NCBI RefSeq assembly: GCF_964019385.1
Contig: NC_088645.1
Span: forward strand, 22,734,255 to 22,798,254
DNA length: 64,000 nt
From: Sycon ciliatum
Taxonomy: Eukaryota; Porifera; Calcarea; Leucosolenida; Sycettidae
Reading direction: 5' to 3'
Shown: positions 32,301-43,599 of the stretch, piece by piece
Layout of the letters: every line of letters starts with the position of its first letter
Position numbering within the stretch: the first letter of the stretch is position 1
Notes under the pieces: generated by a model
Database searches by the model: none
What the model was told of the DNA's origin: nothing
Seen by the model: the letters and a program-made list of their open reading frames with translations, nothing else
Translations under genes and position numbers: made by a program

Positions 32301-33680
32301 TCGATCTGTCCGTGTCTACATGTCGGCAATCCGCAACCTTCATGTGGAACTTGGCTTTGCTTACCCGTCGGGCCCAACAACTCTCCTCGCTAGTGTCCTG
32401 CGGGGCATCGACACAGCGTCATCGTCTGCCGATAACCACTCCACTTCTCAGGGAGATCTGCCGGCATGTTGCCGTTCAACGCATGCGGCACCCCCACGAC
32501 AAGGCCATGCTAAGGGCAGCTTTTCCCTTGGCGTTTCATGGGTTCTTCCGTTGTGGAGAACTGACTGCTGGCCTGAGGCGATGTGATGTGACGATCAGTA
32601 CTGACCAGCGGTCGTTATCGGTAAACGTGCGCTCATCTAAGACGGACTCCAACAGCACGGGCCACACAGTATTGGTTGGAGCCAGCACGGACGCACTGAT
32701 CTGCCCAGTGCAGGCCATGGCAAACTACCTGGCGTTTCGCCCCGGCGGCGACCATCTGTTCACTCACGCTAATGGCCAGCCGCTTACAAGAAATGCAGTG
32801 TCCTCTGAACTGCGCAACCTGCTGCCACTCTGTGGGGTCACGGACCCGAGTGCATATGCCAGTCACCCGGATTGGCGCCGCAACATCAGCAGCCATGGCA
32901 GGTGTCCCCGAACACATCATCCGCATCATGGGTAGATGGCGCAGTGATGCGGTCCACCTCTACATCCGGGCTGCTACAGCTGACACCCTGCGAGTGTCAC
33001 GTCAATTAGCTGCAGTTCAAAGTCATCAATGGTAGCTGCGGGTTAGTGACCACATTGCGCCTGAACTGCTTAGCTTTAGCTTTACATTGCTGCTGTCAGT
33101 ACAGCACAATACACCAATCGTATTTCATTATACTCTCATGCCATATTGGGGATATTGGGAACGGGCAGTCTATCTCCGCAGCTGGCTCATTTCAATCACT
33201 ACCGGTCGCAGCTCCTGCCCACGGCAGGCCGACCGTCTCTCGTTCACACTCTGTGTGCTCCAGGTCACAGCTCCTGCGCAGAGCAGGCCGACCTGTCTGT
33301 TCCTCTCTCTCACACACACTCTGTGTGCTCCAGGTCACAGCTCCTGCGCAGAGCAGGCCGACCTGTCTGTCTCTCTCTCTCACACACACTATGTGTGCAC
33401 CGGGTCACAGCTCCTGCGCAGAGCAGGCCGACCTGTCTTTCTCATGCACGCCAGCTGCTCCGCCCAATATCCCTGATATGCCAACCAGAAAACAATGTGT
33501 TCTGAGCCGGGTGCATGCCTGTATGTGGAGAGTGCGTTAATTATTGCATTCCGCCCAAAATGAACACACTTTTCGTAAATGAAAGAGTCAACACAAGGAA
33601 ATGAATAAAAGGGAACTGGTCAACTCACCTGTCATTGAGTAATATTCCGCGAAAGGAGGTCTCAGCAGCGCAGAAACGAA
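29310..33680 (+). mobile_element. Decayed tyrosine-recombinase retroelement with direct repeats (Ngaro/PAT-like)
   Basis: Parts in order: gag-like frame from 29774 (MPRTRSTSRG, Ala/Pro-rich, LERVERLESNV coiled coil), RT (about 31160-31900: KVDIRNAFRLCPV, HYLDDFLNV), RNase H start (TDASGTHGYGAF), tyrosine recombinase (about 32100-33030; SSRRTYSTAETRYFQF and a C-terminal MGRWRSDAVHLYIR). Direct repeats at 29338-29460 and 33560-33675 bracket it, unlike the inverted ends of the DIRS upstream. Broken in several places and clearly older than that DIRS. Family assignment rests on the direct repeats and is provisional. Confidence 0.75.
33207..33440. repeat. 70-bp tandem repeat, about 3.4 copies
   Basis: Unit contains CACAGCTCCTGCGCAGAGCA and a CT/CA-rich linker; starts at 33261, 33331 and 33401 show the 70-base period. 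Lies between the recombinase region and the 3' direct repeat, so it may belong to the element's end. Confidence 0.92.
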
Positions 33681-35025
33681 ATAAGCCAGGCCATGAGACG
33701 AAATATCCGAAACAGCTCATACAAGAAGCAGTTCCAAAGGAGGAAGTTCCTCGCGCATGCACATCCGAACACGGACTGCACTGCAACACAATGTCTGCCG
33801 TGCGCTTGCACAGCACGCGGCTAGGCTACCACCCGTTGGTAGATAATACCGAGCACCTTACGTAGAGACTTACGTAGCCTAAGTGAAATACCGAGCACCT
33901 TACGTAGAAACTTACGTAGCATAGCGGTGTCGTTTTTCTTGCCATGTGAACACAATGGGGCTGTTAAGTGTGACGTCACGGCTCCTTCGATACGCATAGC
34001 AACGGAGAGCACTGGGGACAAACAAAAGTCGCGTCCTCTGGATGGAACCAGATGTCAAGGGCAACAGCATCTAAATGACTGGAGAGACAGTTGTTTTTCT
34101 TTGCTTTTTCTTCAAGCGATTGTTGTCGCTCTTTACTCCTTGTTCTTTCCTCTACAAAACTCCTGTAGTCGTCGAGTGCCTTCATGATGGCTGTGAAATT
34201 GGCTGCCCACAGTAAAACTCCGTGTTTGAGAGTGCTTTGAAGATGTTTCGCGTCCTGATGGATCAAAGTATGAGCGCTCCTTGTGGATTCGATTATATAT
34301 AGGTGAGTTGTTCAAGAAATCAGTGTCTTCTTTCTGTCTCTGCCCTCACGCTGGCACAATATCAGCCTCTATATCCATGACAGCTCGTACCTCCCGTAAA
34401 CTGCATGACTTAGATATATTTTCGCCCTCCGTGGTGATTGAAGACCCATGGAAGAATTTATTATGTTCAGAATGATGTCCTAAGAATATAAAATAAAATA
34501 ATTCTAGGGAATTGTCATAGGGTATTTTTGGAAGGATGGAGACAGAGAGAGAGCACTGTTTGAAGTGTTTGTCTCACTGTAATTACTCCAGATTATTGAA
34601 TGTTGTATGATCTACTTCAAAAAGAAGTACTCTATATTTTCCATAATGTTTTTTCCTGATTTGCGGGATCTCTTCTTTTGCTGTTTGCGTGTTTACAGGA
34701 AGTGGCTGTCTGGTGTAACTGCACCAGATCCTGGGGAAATTAAGTCAGATGCAGAGGCAGGGTCGTCCAGTGATGCAACACTGCCGTTCTGTGTGCAACG
34801 TTACCGCTAATACCCCCGGCGAAAACACAAAAAAGACAAACACGTGAAAAGACTACAGTATTGACCGTTCTTTTACGTAAATGCAGGACTGCTCCGACAG
34901 TCGATAATCGAAACACAGAGCACCAGCATGATGTTTTCATATTGGGAACTGTTCTGTCGCGCACACACACTGGTGCAGAAGACTGTATCATTGTTCACAA
35001 GACTGTTGTTATTCTTCAAGACTGA

Positions 35026-35610
35026 GGGGCCGTTTACATGAGAAAAATAAGCCCGGGCTTATTCAACCCTAGGCTTACGATAAGCCCGCCTTGATCAGTC
35101 ACCCAGTCATTTTAGAGCGCGCGTTTACATGGTCAGGCGGGCTTATTCAGCTCGCCCCGAGCTGAACTAGCCCTACCCTTGACCCCCGAGCTTATCCAAC
35201 CCCCAGGGCTTACTTTGTCATGTAAACGGTCAAGAAGGGCTTATAAGCGAGTTTTTCCGTATTTTTCGATTTTGCCTCGTGAACCTGAGAGAATGTGGCC
35301 GTGGACAGTGCGTCTCTTTTATTTATTTCTTGGTATGTTTTCTTCTGGTTTTTGTCCAGTGGAAGGTCCTAGCCCATCCTTCACCTTCTCGAAAAATAAG
35401 TGACAATTGGAAAGGCAGTAGAAACCCGAGCCGGCATTTCTTGATCCAAATTTCATCAAACACGAACATTTACCACTGCGTTCCTGCGCGATTTGAAAAA
35501 TATAATGCGCGCAGAACTCGCAGTCACTCACCTGAACTCAGCCCCGTACAACCGTCATGTAAACGGTTGAAAAATAAGCCCGGGCTTATTTTCCTTATGT
35601 AAACGGCCCC
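35026..35610. mobile_element. MITE, 585 bp, TGA flanks
   Basis: Inverted ends GGGGCCGTTTACATGAGAAA and GGGGCCGTTTACATAAGGAA, each followed by AAATAAGCCCGGGCTTATT. TGA lies on both outer sides. The GTTTACAT and AAGCCC words recur inside. Confidence 0.85.
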
Positions 35611-36576
35611 TGAGTAGCACCGACTCTTCTTGTTCCAAGTACTACTAAAGAAAACTCTCTCAATGCATTACAGCGCAGCCAAACAAAAGGTACCGCAAAA
35701 ACCTTATGCCGCACGCACAAGAACACAACAACCAAAAAAGCTACACGGTGCAAAACTGGCTCAGCGAAACTGACTCGAGCGGAACCTAAATCGGAGCTCG
35801 CCGCCCAAATACATTATTACATGAGGCATCGAGGTGCAACCAAGCTGAGCACATACATGGATAGCGATATTACCAAGAGCTAAGGTCAACACAGAGAACA
35901 GGCAGTATGACCGCAATGGCCTCGACCACAGCTAGAGGACGAGAAAGCAGACCGCAACTGAACAGGAACCACACAACAGCTCAATTCTCAAGCCCAAAAA
36001 TTGATGAATACAAATACAGAGCGACGCAACAAGAGGTCATCCGGCAACCAAACAAACCTGGGTCTAATGCACTGAATAGTCCTGAAATACGCAGGCCAGA
36101 CAAAGCAGTGCAAGCACATAATGTTACAAGGTACATGCATTGCAGAACAAAGTGTAACCAACGATACACAGGGTTATAGCTGCACACTTGTGCATGTGCT
36201 CGCTCAGCCCAAGAACACACGATCATGATGATAGAAACAATCCGGGGGAAACACGCTAACACCGAAGTAAGCGTCAACACGTAAATAGTGCAGCTCTGAA
36301 AAAATTACATTGACATGAACATTGGTGTGTCGAGTAGTATCAGGCTTGAATAATCATCCAACCAAGACTTCATCAGGTCCCAGACACTGAGATCGCACGC
36401 CGAATGTGAAGTGCATCTAGCCTTGAACCTGTCGCACAAGGCACACACATATGGCAAAATGACATCCACTCTGATTATTTCCAGAGGCCAATCATGACAG
36501 AACACAGAAATGAAACCACGGGCTCAACCAAGTAAACGCAAAGGAAGTTAGTCAAAATAATCCATGCAGTGCTCTT
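35611..36576. other. No feature recognised
   Basis: Only short, unconserved open frames. Confidence 0.5.
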
Positions 36577-36580
36577 TTAA

Positions 36581-39155
36581 AGGGAAACTGAACGCCAAAA
36601 ATAAGTATGGCTTATCCGAAGGAGAATTGGGCACTGATTCCGATGAGCTATGTCTCGAGCCGATCAGAGAAGAGGAACTGTGTCAAATTTCATAAATAAC
36701 ACCTCCCATATTTGGAAATTGGCCTTGATGACGTGCGTACTGCTTAGCTGTCACCATGCTGTGCATGTTCAGCAGTGTAATTGAATGGAAGAAAACAATT
36801 ACTTTGGTGTTTTGCAGCTCTGTTTCGTTCCCTGACGGTAACCAAATCTAGATGTAGGAATCTGTTGAGCAGGAGAGTGACACATGTCTTCCCGAAGGCT
36901 GTCCAGGCTGCAGTGGTGATGAAGAAGACACGATCATCACCCCGAGATCGATCGTAGCGAATTGGAAAACTCATGGTGAATTTGCTTCCACTCCAAGGCA
37001 ATGTCGAGGTATGAAGGGTGCTTGTACTGCCTTCCAAAGTGAAGAGGAGATGAACATGGCTTTGCATAGCTGTTGTTCTATGCCAACTTACCTACTCTTG
37101 CTGGTACCGTAGTGGCATATTGCAAATTTCGTGGACGAACAACTCTCTAGTCACTAGTGGCTAGTGAGCAACACTAACAGGTGAGATTTTTCAATTCGAC
37201 AAAAATTGTTTTTGTTTGAGAACTGACAGTGGCAGTCATTCGACTCAGTAGGTGTCTTTGCTGCTTCTTTCCCTTCATTGGTAGGGTTGTGCTTGAATAG
37301 TACAAGTGCTTGAAGTAAAATAAAATAAATAGAACATGTGGAACATGAATCTAATCAAGCATCAGTACATGTATTGCGAAGTTCAACTTCAAAGCACATG
37401 AAATCACAATGATCACGAAGTTTATGTAATCAGGAGTACACCCTGTGTTCAACGAACACATACACACATGCTGTATTGCGCACACACATGTACACATGTG
37501 CGTGCACCCCCACCCCATCCCACAGACACACGCATGCAGCGCGCACATCCATACACATGTGCGTGTACCCCCCCCCCCCTCCACACACACACATTCCTAC
37601 CCATACACATGTGCGCCCCCCCCCCCCCCACACACACGTGTGCACATACAGATACACAAACACACACGCACGAACACACAAGATACGTGTAAGTGTACAT
37701 GGTCTTCCTGGTGCAGATGCTGAGCCAGCACAATAGAAAATACCTCCATCAAGATGCTTGATCAAGTGTTGTGATAATGGCACTGTTTGTTTGTTTTTAC
37801 AAAGAAGTGTGGGAAAGATTACAATGCATTATAATTCATAATTGTTCTTTGCCTTGTACTGTGCAGACCAGAATGCTTCGCTATCAACTCATGGCTTTCC
37901 ATCGGCATGGTGTTCAGCTGCAGCGGCATCTGGTCCGGGGAGTTCAAGTTGCTGGATGGCTGCACTGACACAGGATGGGTTTGCGTTGGCAATGCGATAC
38001 GGCAGTCATCCCACATCACGAGCTACATGTTTATGTAATATATATATTGTCCCTCGTCCAGCAACGTCAAGGCTCCGCATGTAAACACAGGAGAACACCA
38101 TAATACTACTCAGGGGATAATAATTTTGGATATCAATTTCTTGACAATTATTAGATTCACACAATATTCACAACGTATGCAACACGATGCTGTCTATTGA
38201 CACTACTTCAAACTGAAGTGCTCACTACTCCTCTCCCGTTTTCATCTCCCTCTACCTTATGAATACTCTGCATTACTGGTTTCGTTTCTACCCTTTCCAT
38301 TGCTGCCAGCTCCCAGTCTTTTTCAATGCACAGCACCACCTTGACAGTCATTTTTGTGATTTGATGTACACATACTTTGAAGTTCAAATTCGAATTACAT
38401 GATCAGATTTTTGTTCCACATTTTCTATTTATTTTTACTTCAAGCACAACCCTACCGATGAAGGGAAAGAAGCAGCAGAGAGACACCTACTGAGTCTAAT
38501 GACTGCCACTGTCAGTTCTCAAACAAAAACAATTTTTGTCGAATTGAAAAATCTCACCTGTTAGTGTTGCTCACTAGCCACTAGTGACTAGAGTTGTTCA
38601 TCCACGAAATTTGCAATATACCACTACGGTACCAGCAAGAGTAGGTAAGTTGGCATAGAACAACAGCTATGCAAAGCCATGTTCATCTCCTCTTCACTTT
38701 GGAAGGCAGTACAAGCACCCTTCATACCTCGACATTGCCTTGGAGTGGAAGCAAATTCACCATGAGTTTTCCAATTCGCTACGATCGATCTCGGGGTGAT
38801 GATCGTGTCTTCTTCATCACCACTGCAGCCTGGACAGCCTTCGGGAAGACATGTGTCACTCTCCTGCTCAACAGATTCCTACATCTAGATTTGGTTACCG
38901 TCAGGGAACGAAACAGAGCTGCAAAACACCAAAGTAATTGTTTTCTTCCATTCAATTACACTGCTGAACATGCACAGCATGGTGACAGCTAAGCAGTACG
39001 CACGTCATCAAGGCCAATTTCCAAATATGGGAGGTGTTATTTATGAAATTTGACACAGTTCCTCTTCTCTGATCGGCTCGAGACATAGCTCATCGGAATC
39101 AGTGCCCAATTCTCCTTCGGATAAGCCATACTTATTTTTGGCGTTCAGTTTCCCT
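36581..39155. mobile_element. Fold-back transposon of about 2.6 kb, TTAA flanks
   Basis: Ends AGGGAAACTGAACGCCAAAA and its complement, TTAA at 36577-36580 and 39156-39159. Inverted arms reach about 37415 and 38345 (some 820 bp each) and include the same 107-codon frame (minus 37067-36744, plus 38669-38992), identical as protein. A 900-bp centre holds a (CA)n/C-run tract and unassigned sequence. TTAA fits piggyBac or Kolobok; no transposase found. Confidence 0.88.
37450..37690. repeat. CA-rich tract with C homopolymers
   Basis: Imperfect CA/TACACATGTGC repeats with C runs at 37568-37580 and 37616-37629, in the centre of the fold-back element. Confidence 0.9.
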
Positions 39156-39459
39156 TTAATTGCAGCGCTGATTGCAGTGTTGCGTCATAGCCCGATACCC
39201 GCTGAGCACAGACACAACTCCATTCGTCAGGGGCAAGACATACTCTTTTGGAATAAAGTCATAAAGTACAGCGTTCCAATGACATTACGGACACCTCGTG
39301 TAAATGCATGGTCTGTTCATCTGGCCGACTCGGCCACGCATGAGAGTGTGTGCATGTACATGCGCGCGCGCACACACACACACCATGTATTCGGTGCGTA
39401 TGGTGTACCAGTTGCGGGACAATGAAGATGGAATCATTATCATGATGTTACATGTACAC

Positions 39460-39740
39460 AAGAGTACATAACCCCCCAGAGTGTGCAACGCCTGATCCAG
39501 CTCTGCATAGGGTCTTGGTCGAGCGGAATCGGATCTTTGCGTCATAATACCGTACACATCTGAGGGGAACCCGGGGAGTCGCGGGTACTCTTGGATCAAA
39601 AACAATGGTGCCCTGCCTCGAGACCGGCCTTGCGCTGGTGTGGAGTGTACGCATGACATCAGAAGATCCGATTCCGCTCGACCAAGACCCTATGCAGAGC
39701 TGGATCGGCGTTGCACACTCTGGGGGGTTATGTACTCTTG
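39460..39740. mobile_element. Fold-back MITE, solo copy of the 7170-8545 outer family
   Basis: Ends AAGAGTACATAACCCCCCAG on both sides in inverted order; arms of about 85 bp share CCAGCTCTGCATAGGGTCTT and GAGCGGAATCGGATC. Confidence 0.88.
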
Positions 39741-39749
39741 ATGTACATC

Positions 39750-40420
39750 TACAGTGTATGTTTGAGTGTAAAGTAAATTTTATTTTATTGGACATTTCTT
39801 CGACACAACTAATTACTTACTTCACATGTTCGCATTTCTCATAATCGATCCACCTGCACTCCGTATCAGTCGAGGAAAAATTCTCCCAGATATACACTAG
39901 TCACCACAGCCATGTGATGACATTGGGATGGGCCCCAAGCAGTGCACGATTGCACTCTCCAGTTACAATAAATTTGGCCAGATTATCTGTGAAGACAAAA
40001 TGCAATGCATAGCGCCAATCGATGGATGAAGAGAGAGTTTGTAAATACACATATCTTTCCACTTGTTCAGGAGCTTACCTTTTGGAGTTCACATCGTTTA
40101 CACGATCTCTCATGCTGTCTTGCACCTTGGTTTTGTTGACCATGGATACGCCAACCCAGAAAACATTCTACAGGAGCTACTAATGCAGAGCGTTTTTCAC
40201 GCTCGATCTCGGCGATCTACCTTGTCACGCCAATAAAATCCTCCATGACACTGGCTACAGTCACAAGAGACGTCTCAGTAAGGTAATGAGCACGACAACA
40301 TCGTCGAGATCAAGGACAAAGAGAAAACAAAACACTCACTGAAAACAGCAAAGAAGAAACGAAGAAATGTACACGATTCCTATAATGTTGCCACTGACAA
40401 CTGGGTCGGTGGGGACGACG
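39750..40420. other. No feature recognised
   Basis: Mixed sequence between the MITE and the inverted end at 40427; no conserved frame. Confidence 0.5.
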
Positions 40421-40735
40421 CTACTTTTGTTTGTCCCCAGTGGGATCGTTGCTATGCGTATCGAAGGAACTGTGACGTCATCACTTAACAGCCCCATAAT
40501 AGAAAAGCTGACAGGATCGCTTTTCTAAATACCGACGGGGCAGGGAGAATTAAATTATATGCACCAACTTTTCTGGTCAATGTTGATCTACGATAAACTA
40601 GCTCTCATTTGCCACCACCCACGTTTCGATACAGCCATCCGGAGCAGAGAAACAGCCAGAAGAATAGCAAATTTTACACATTTTGTTAAAAAATGCCAAA
40701 TGTAAAAAAAGCCAAATCACCTAGGGCGCGTTTGA

Positions 40736-41185
40736 TTGGTCGGATCCGGAACAGGAGGCGGTGCCAGTGGAGTCTGGGGAGGTCGGTACGAGCGTTCGTA
40801 CTTTGATGTCCGGGTTTTCAACCCCCACGCCCCCACCAACGCCAAGTTTGCCTTGCCCGCTGTGTACAAGCGACATGAGCAGGAGAAGCGTCGCCGCTAC
40901 GAGGAACGGATCACCAACGTCGAGCACGCCTCCTTCTCACCAGTTGTCTTGTCCTGCACTGGAGGGTATGGCAAAGCTGCGACAGCACTCTATGCTCGGC
41001 TGGCATCGATGCTCGCCGACAAGAAGCAGGAGCCGTACGCTGCCACAATGTCCTACATCCGATGTAAGCTCAGCTTTGCCCTCATCCGTGCGGCTGTTGC
41101 CAGTCTGCGAGGCCATCGGCACCGCGTGCCCTCAGATGCAAATGACTCGGCCCGATTTGCGGTTGCCATGAGCAGCATCGGTTAA
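40736..41185 (+). mobile_element. C-terminal domain of a retroelement protein (FDVRVFNP type)
   Basis: 149 open codons with SYFDVRVFNPHAPTNAKF, YKRHEQEKRRRYEERI, VEHASFSPVVLSCTGG and YIRCKLSFALIRAAV. I recall this arrangement from the tail of RT-containing proteins of cnidarians and sponges, following the RT. The function of the tail is not known to me; no RT is present here. Open, so not very old. Confidence 0.6.
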
Positions 41186-41639
41186 AGCTCCCTCCCGAGG
41201 CTCCGTACTAGACTGTTTTCACAGCCATTTTTGCTCTCAGCCCTTTTTTTGCTCTCTCGACTGTTTTCACAGCCATTAATTTTTGCTCTCTCGACTGTCT
41301 TCACAGCCATTTTTTGCTCGTTTTTCTGCCGGTGCTGTTGAGGTTGCACTCGTAATTGTGTTTATTTTGCCCGTTATAAGGACACTTCGCGAATAAGGAC
41401 ACTTTTCTCACTTGAACAGGATCGTTTAGAACAGGGGCGTTTGATTGGTCTGCACTGGTCTGCTCTGGTTTTAGAGTGTTTTTTTTATTTTTTATTATTT
41501 ATTTATTTTTTATTCTTCAAAAAAACCCTGAATTGAGACAAATATATGACGCCATGCTAGACTAATGACTATGTGGAAGGTAATACCGCAGTAATGAGAG
41601 TTCACATAATCATAGCAGCAATTCATCATGTATCGTGTT

Positions 41640-42054
41640 TCAAGACTGTGTTCGAAACTTCATAGCAGTTTCTCCAACTGCAAGAATCGTGCAATTTTGT
41701 AGGGAGAGTCGGCTACAGCTTGACTGACGGATGGAGACGACTGAAGAGCTGCAGAGTGGCGGCTTTGTGCTCTTCCTGGGCAGTCGAAAAGGAAGTGCCG
41801 CGATTGATTGCATCCTCGACGACGCCAGGGCAGAAGACACAGTGAGGCGAGTCTGCAGCTCCAATGCGGTGGAGGTAGCCATTCAGAAGACTACAGTGGC
41901 CGGTCATCAGCTGGTTCAGCTTGCAGGACGCTTTCCGTGTCCGAAGGTCACCGAGCTTCTTGGTGTCGAGCAGTGGTGGCGGGTACCGTGTTTTTAGAGT
42001 GTTCAGAACATGTTCTGACCACTCCGACCCCCCAGGCTGGAGCAGCCAGAGCAT
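41640..42054 (-). mobile_element. LINE C-terminal fragment
   Basis: Minus strand reads LNQLMTGHCSLLNGYLHRIG then ADSPHCVFCPG and EDA, the tail after RNase H in many LINEs (LTGHxxxxxYLxRxGxxxSxxCxxC). The rest is absent. Confidence 0.7.
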
Positions 42055-42482
42055 GTTGCAAAGCCCAATGAAAACCTGACAGGACTACGCAATGAGTTTC
42101 GTTTTTTGTTTTGATTCGAATGGATTTTTGGCATGTCAGTGATTGCGAAAGGGCGTGGTGATGTACATGGAGGTCTACGTGTGATTTTGCACATTACACG
42201 GCGGTCCCCCAAGTCCATGATTGATTTTTTGGCTGTCTTCGAAGCTTCTTCTCCGGTTGTAGTTGCCTTTCAAGTTTGTTTTGCCTTCGCATCTTGAGCA
42301 ACGTAAAAAATTAATAATCTTTGAACTCTGTGGAAATTTTGAAGTTCGCGGCACGATGAGCTATCATGAGTTCTACAATATTTCCGGCAAAAGTATTCGC
42401 CGTTCTGTTTGATTGGTAACTGGTGTTCTGATTGCTCCAGTGACTCTGATCTCAGGAATCCGGATTCACCAATCAAACATGC

Positions 42483-42731
42483 CCTCTCGAGGTGATTTGG
42501 CTTTTTTTTAACATGGTTGTAAAAATTTAACGACGTTTTTTCAGCCACTTCTAGGCATGCTACGCCCAAAAAGTTGCAAGTGGAAGTGCTATCCTTCATG
42601 CTCGTTGTTTCAAAAAAATGGGAATGATCCCACTTTGGAAAGTGTCTTGAATCATGCGCTACTTTCATAGTATTCTCAGGATTCAAATAATTGGTGTGTC
42701 ATTTTCTAACAAATTTGTAAAATGGCATCAC
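42483..42731. repeat. Dispersed repeat, partner of 21905-22150
   Basis: Shares AAGTGGAAGTGCTATCCTTC, TGGGAATGATCCCACTTTGG and the ATGGCATCACAA end. Starts at the right end of the mosaic element. Confidence 0.85.
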
Positions 42732-43395
42732 AATTCTATTGTCAAGTTCGAGTGGCATTATGTCAGAAAGACGATAGATTGTTCGTGATATTCACCCTAT
42801 AGAGGATAAGTCAAGGACGCGGCTCGGCAGTAGGCGCCGGCGGATTACATGTATATTGGCATAATATGGTGGTTGAAAATTTGGAGCATAATTATTATTT
42901 GGCATCCTTTGGGAGGTAGGATAATGTGAAATAAATAGATTGTCTCTATACTAGTCTATAGCAAGCATGGACAACTTGGCATGGGGTACTCATGCAACAT
43001 TAGATTGTCCTTATGGCCACTTGCAAGTACGAAAATGGCACAATTTTCCGAACTTTGAGGTTCCATAAGTACAACAAAGTGAACATGTGTCTCCGCATGC
43101 CGAGGCATAATAGGAGGATTCTGCGAGCATACATGTAATGCGAGAATCCATGAAAGCATAATTCCATGATTTCGCGAGCATAATCCGCCAGAGCCTACTC
43201 GGCAGACGAAGATGAGTGCCATTAAGCGACCACCCCACGGTGCAAGGAAAAGCGGTCGTTAATTAAAGCCATGTGGTCTTTAGAACCAGGTCCCACAGTG
43301 TCTGTGTAGAACTGTCCGTGCATGGAAAAACGGTCGCTAAGAGCAGGTGGTCGCTAAAACGAGAGGTTGCTTACACCAGGTTTTACTGTACATGA

Positions 43396-43594
43396 ACAGT
43401 AAAACCTGTGACTAACGAGTAACGACCACGCCTTGGGGCCAGAGAAAGCGGTCTTTAGCGGCAGGTGGTCCCTAGTTAGAGGTTTCCACCGCACACCCAT
43501 ATGAATGTGAGACCGTTCGTCGTGCCTGGCGAAGTGGTCTGTTGTACCAGGCTGGTCGCTAGTCACGGTGGTCTTTAGCTACAGGTTTTACTGT
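43396..43594. mobile_element. Tc1/mariner-like MITE, about 200 bp
   Basis: Ends ACAGTAAAACCTGT and complement, interior with GGTCGCTA/GACCAC words. A partial relative with the same right end lies head-on at about 43230-43392. Confidence 0.75.
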
Positions 43595-43599
43595 ATAAG

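Larger units (their letters stand above)
33955..40497. mobile_element. Candidate 6.5-kb composite with inverted ends
   Basis: Left end ATGGGGCTGTTAAGTGTGAC through CGATACGCATAGCAAC and GGGGACAAACAAAAGT (33955-34033) is repeated inverted at 40427-40497. Inside lie three other elements (35026-35610, 36581-39155, 39460-39740). No transposase was recognised, so two unrelated copies of one repeat in opposite orientation are also possible. Confidence 0.5.
40712..42495. mobile_element. Mosaic element with inverted ends (GTTTGATTGGT)
   Basis: Left GCCAAATCACCT then GGGCGCGTTTGATTGGT; right, inverted, GCCAAATCACCT then GGGCATGTTTGATTGGT. Inside are two retroelement C-terminal pieces in opposite orientation and a third GCGTTTGATTGGTCTG at 41448, so it may be two elements side by side. 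Confidence 0.55.
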
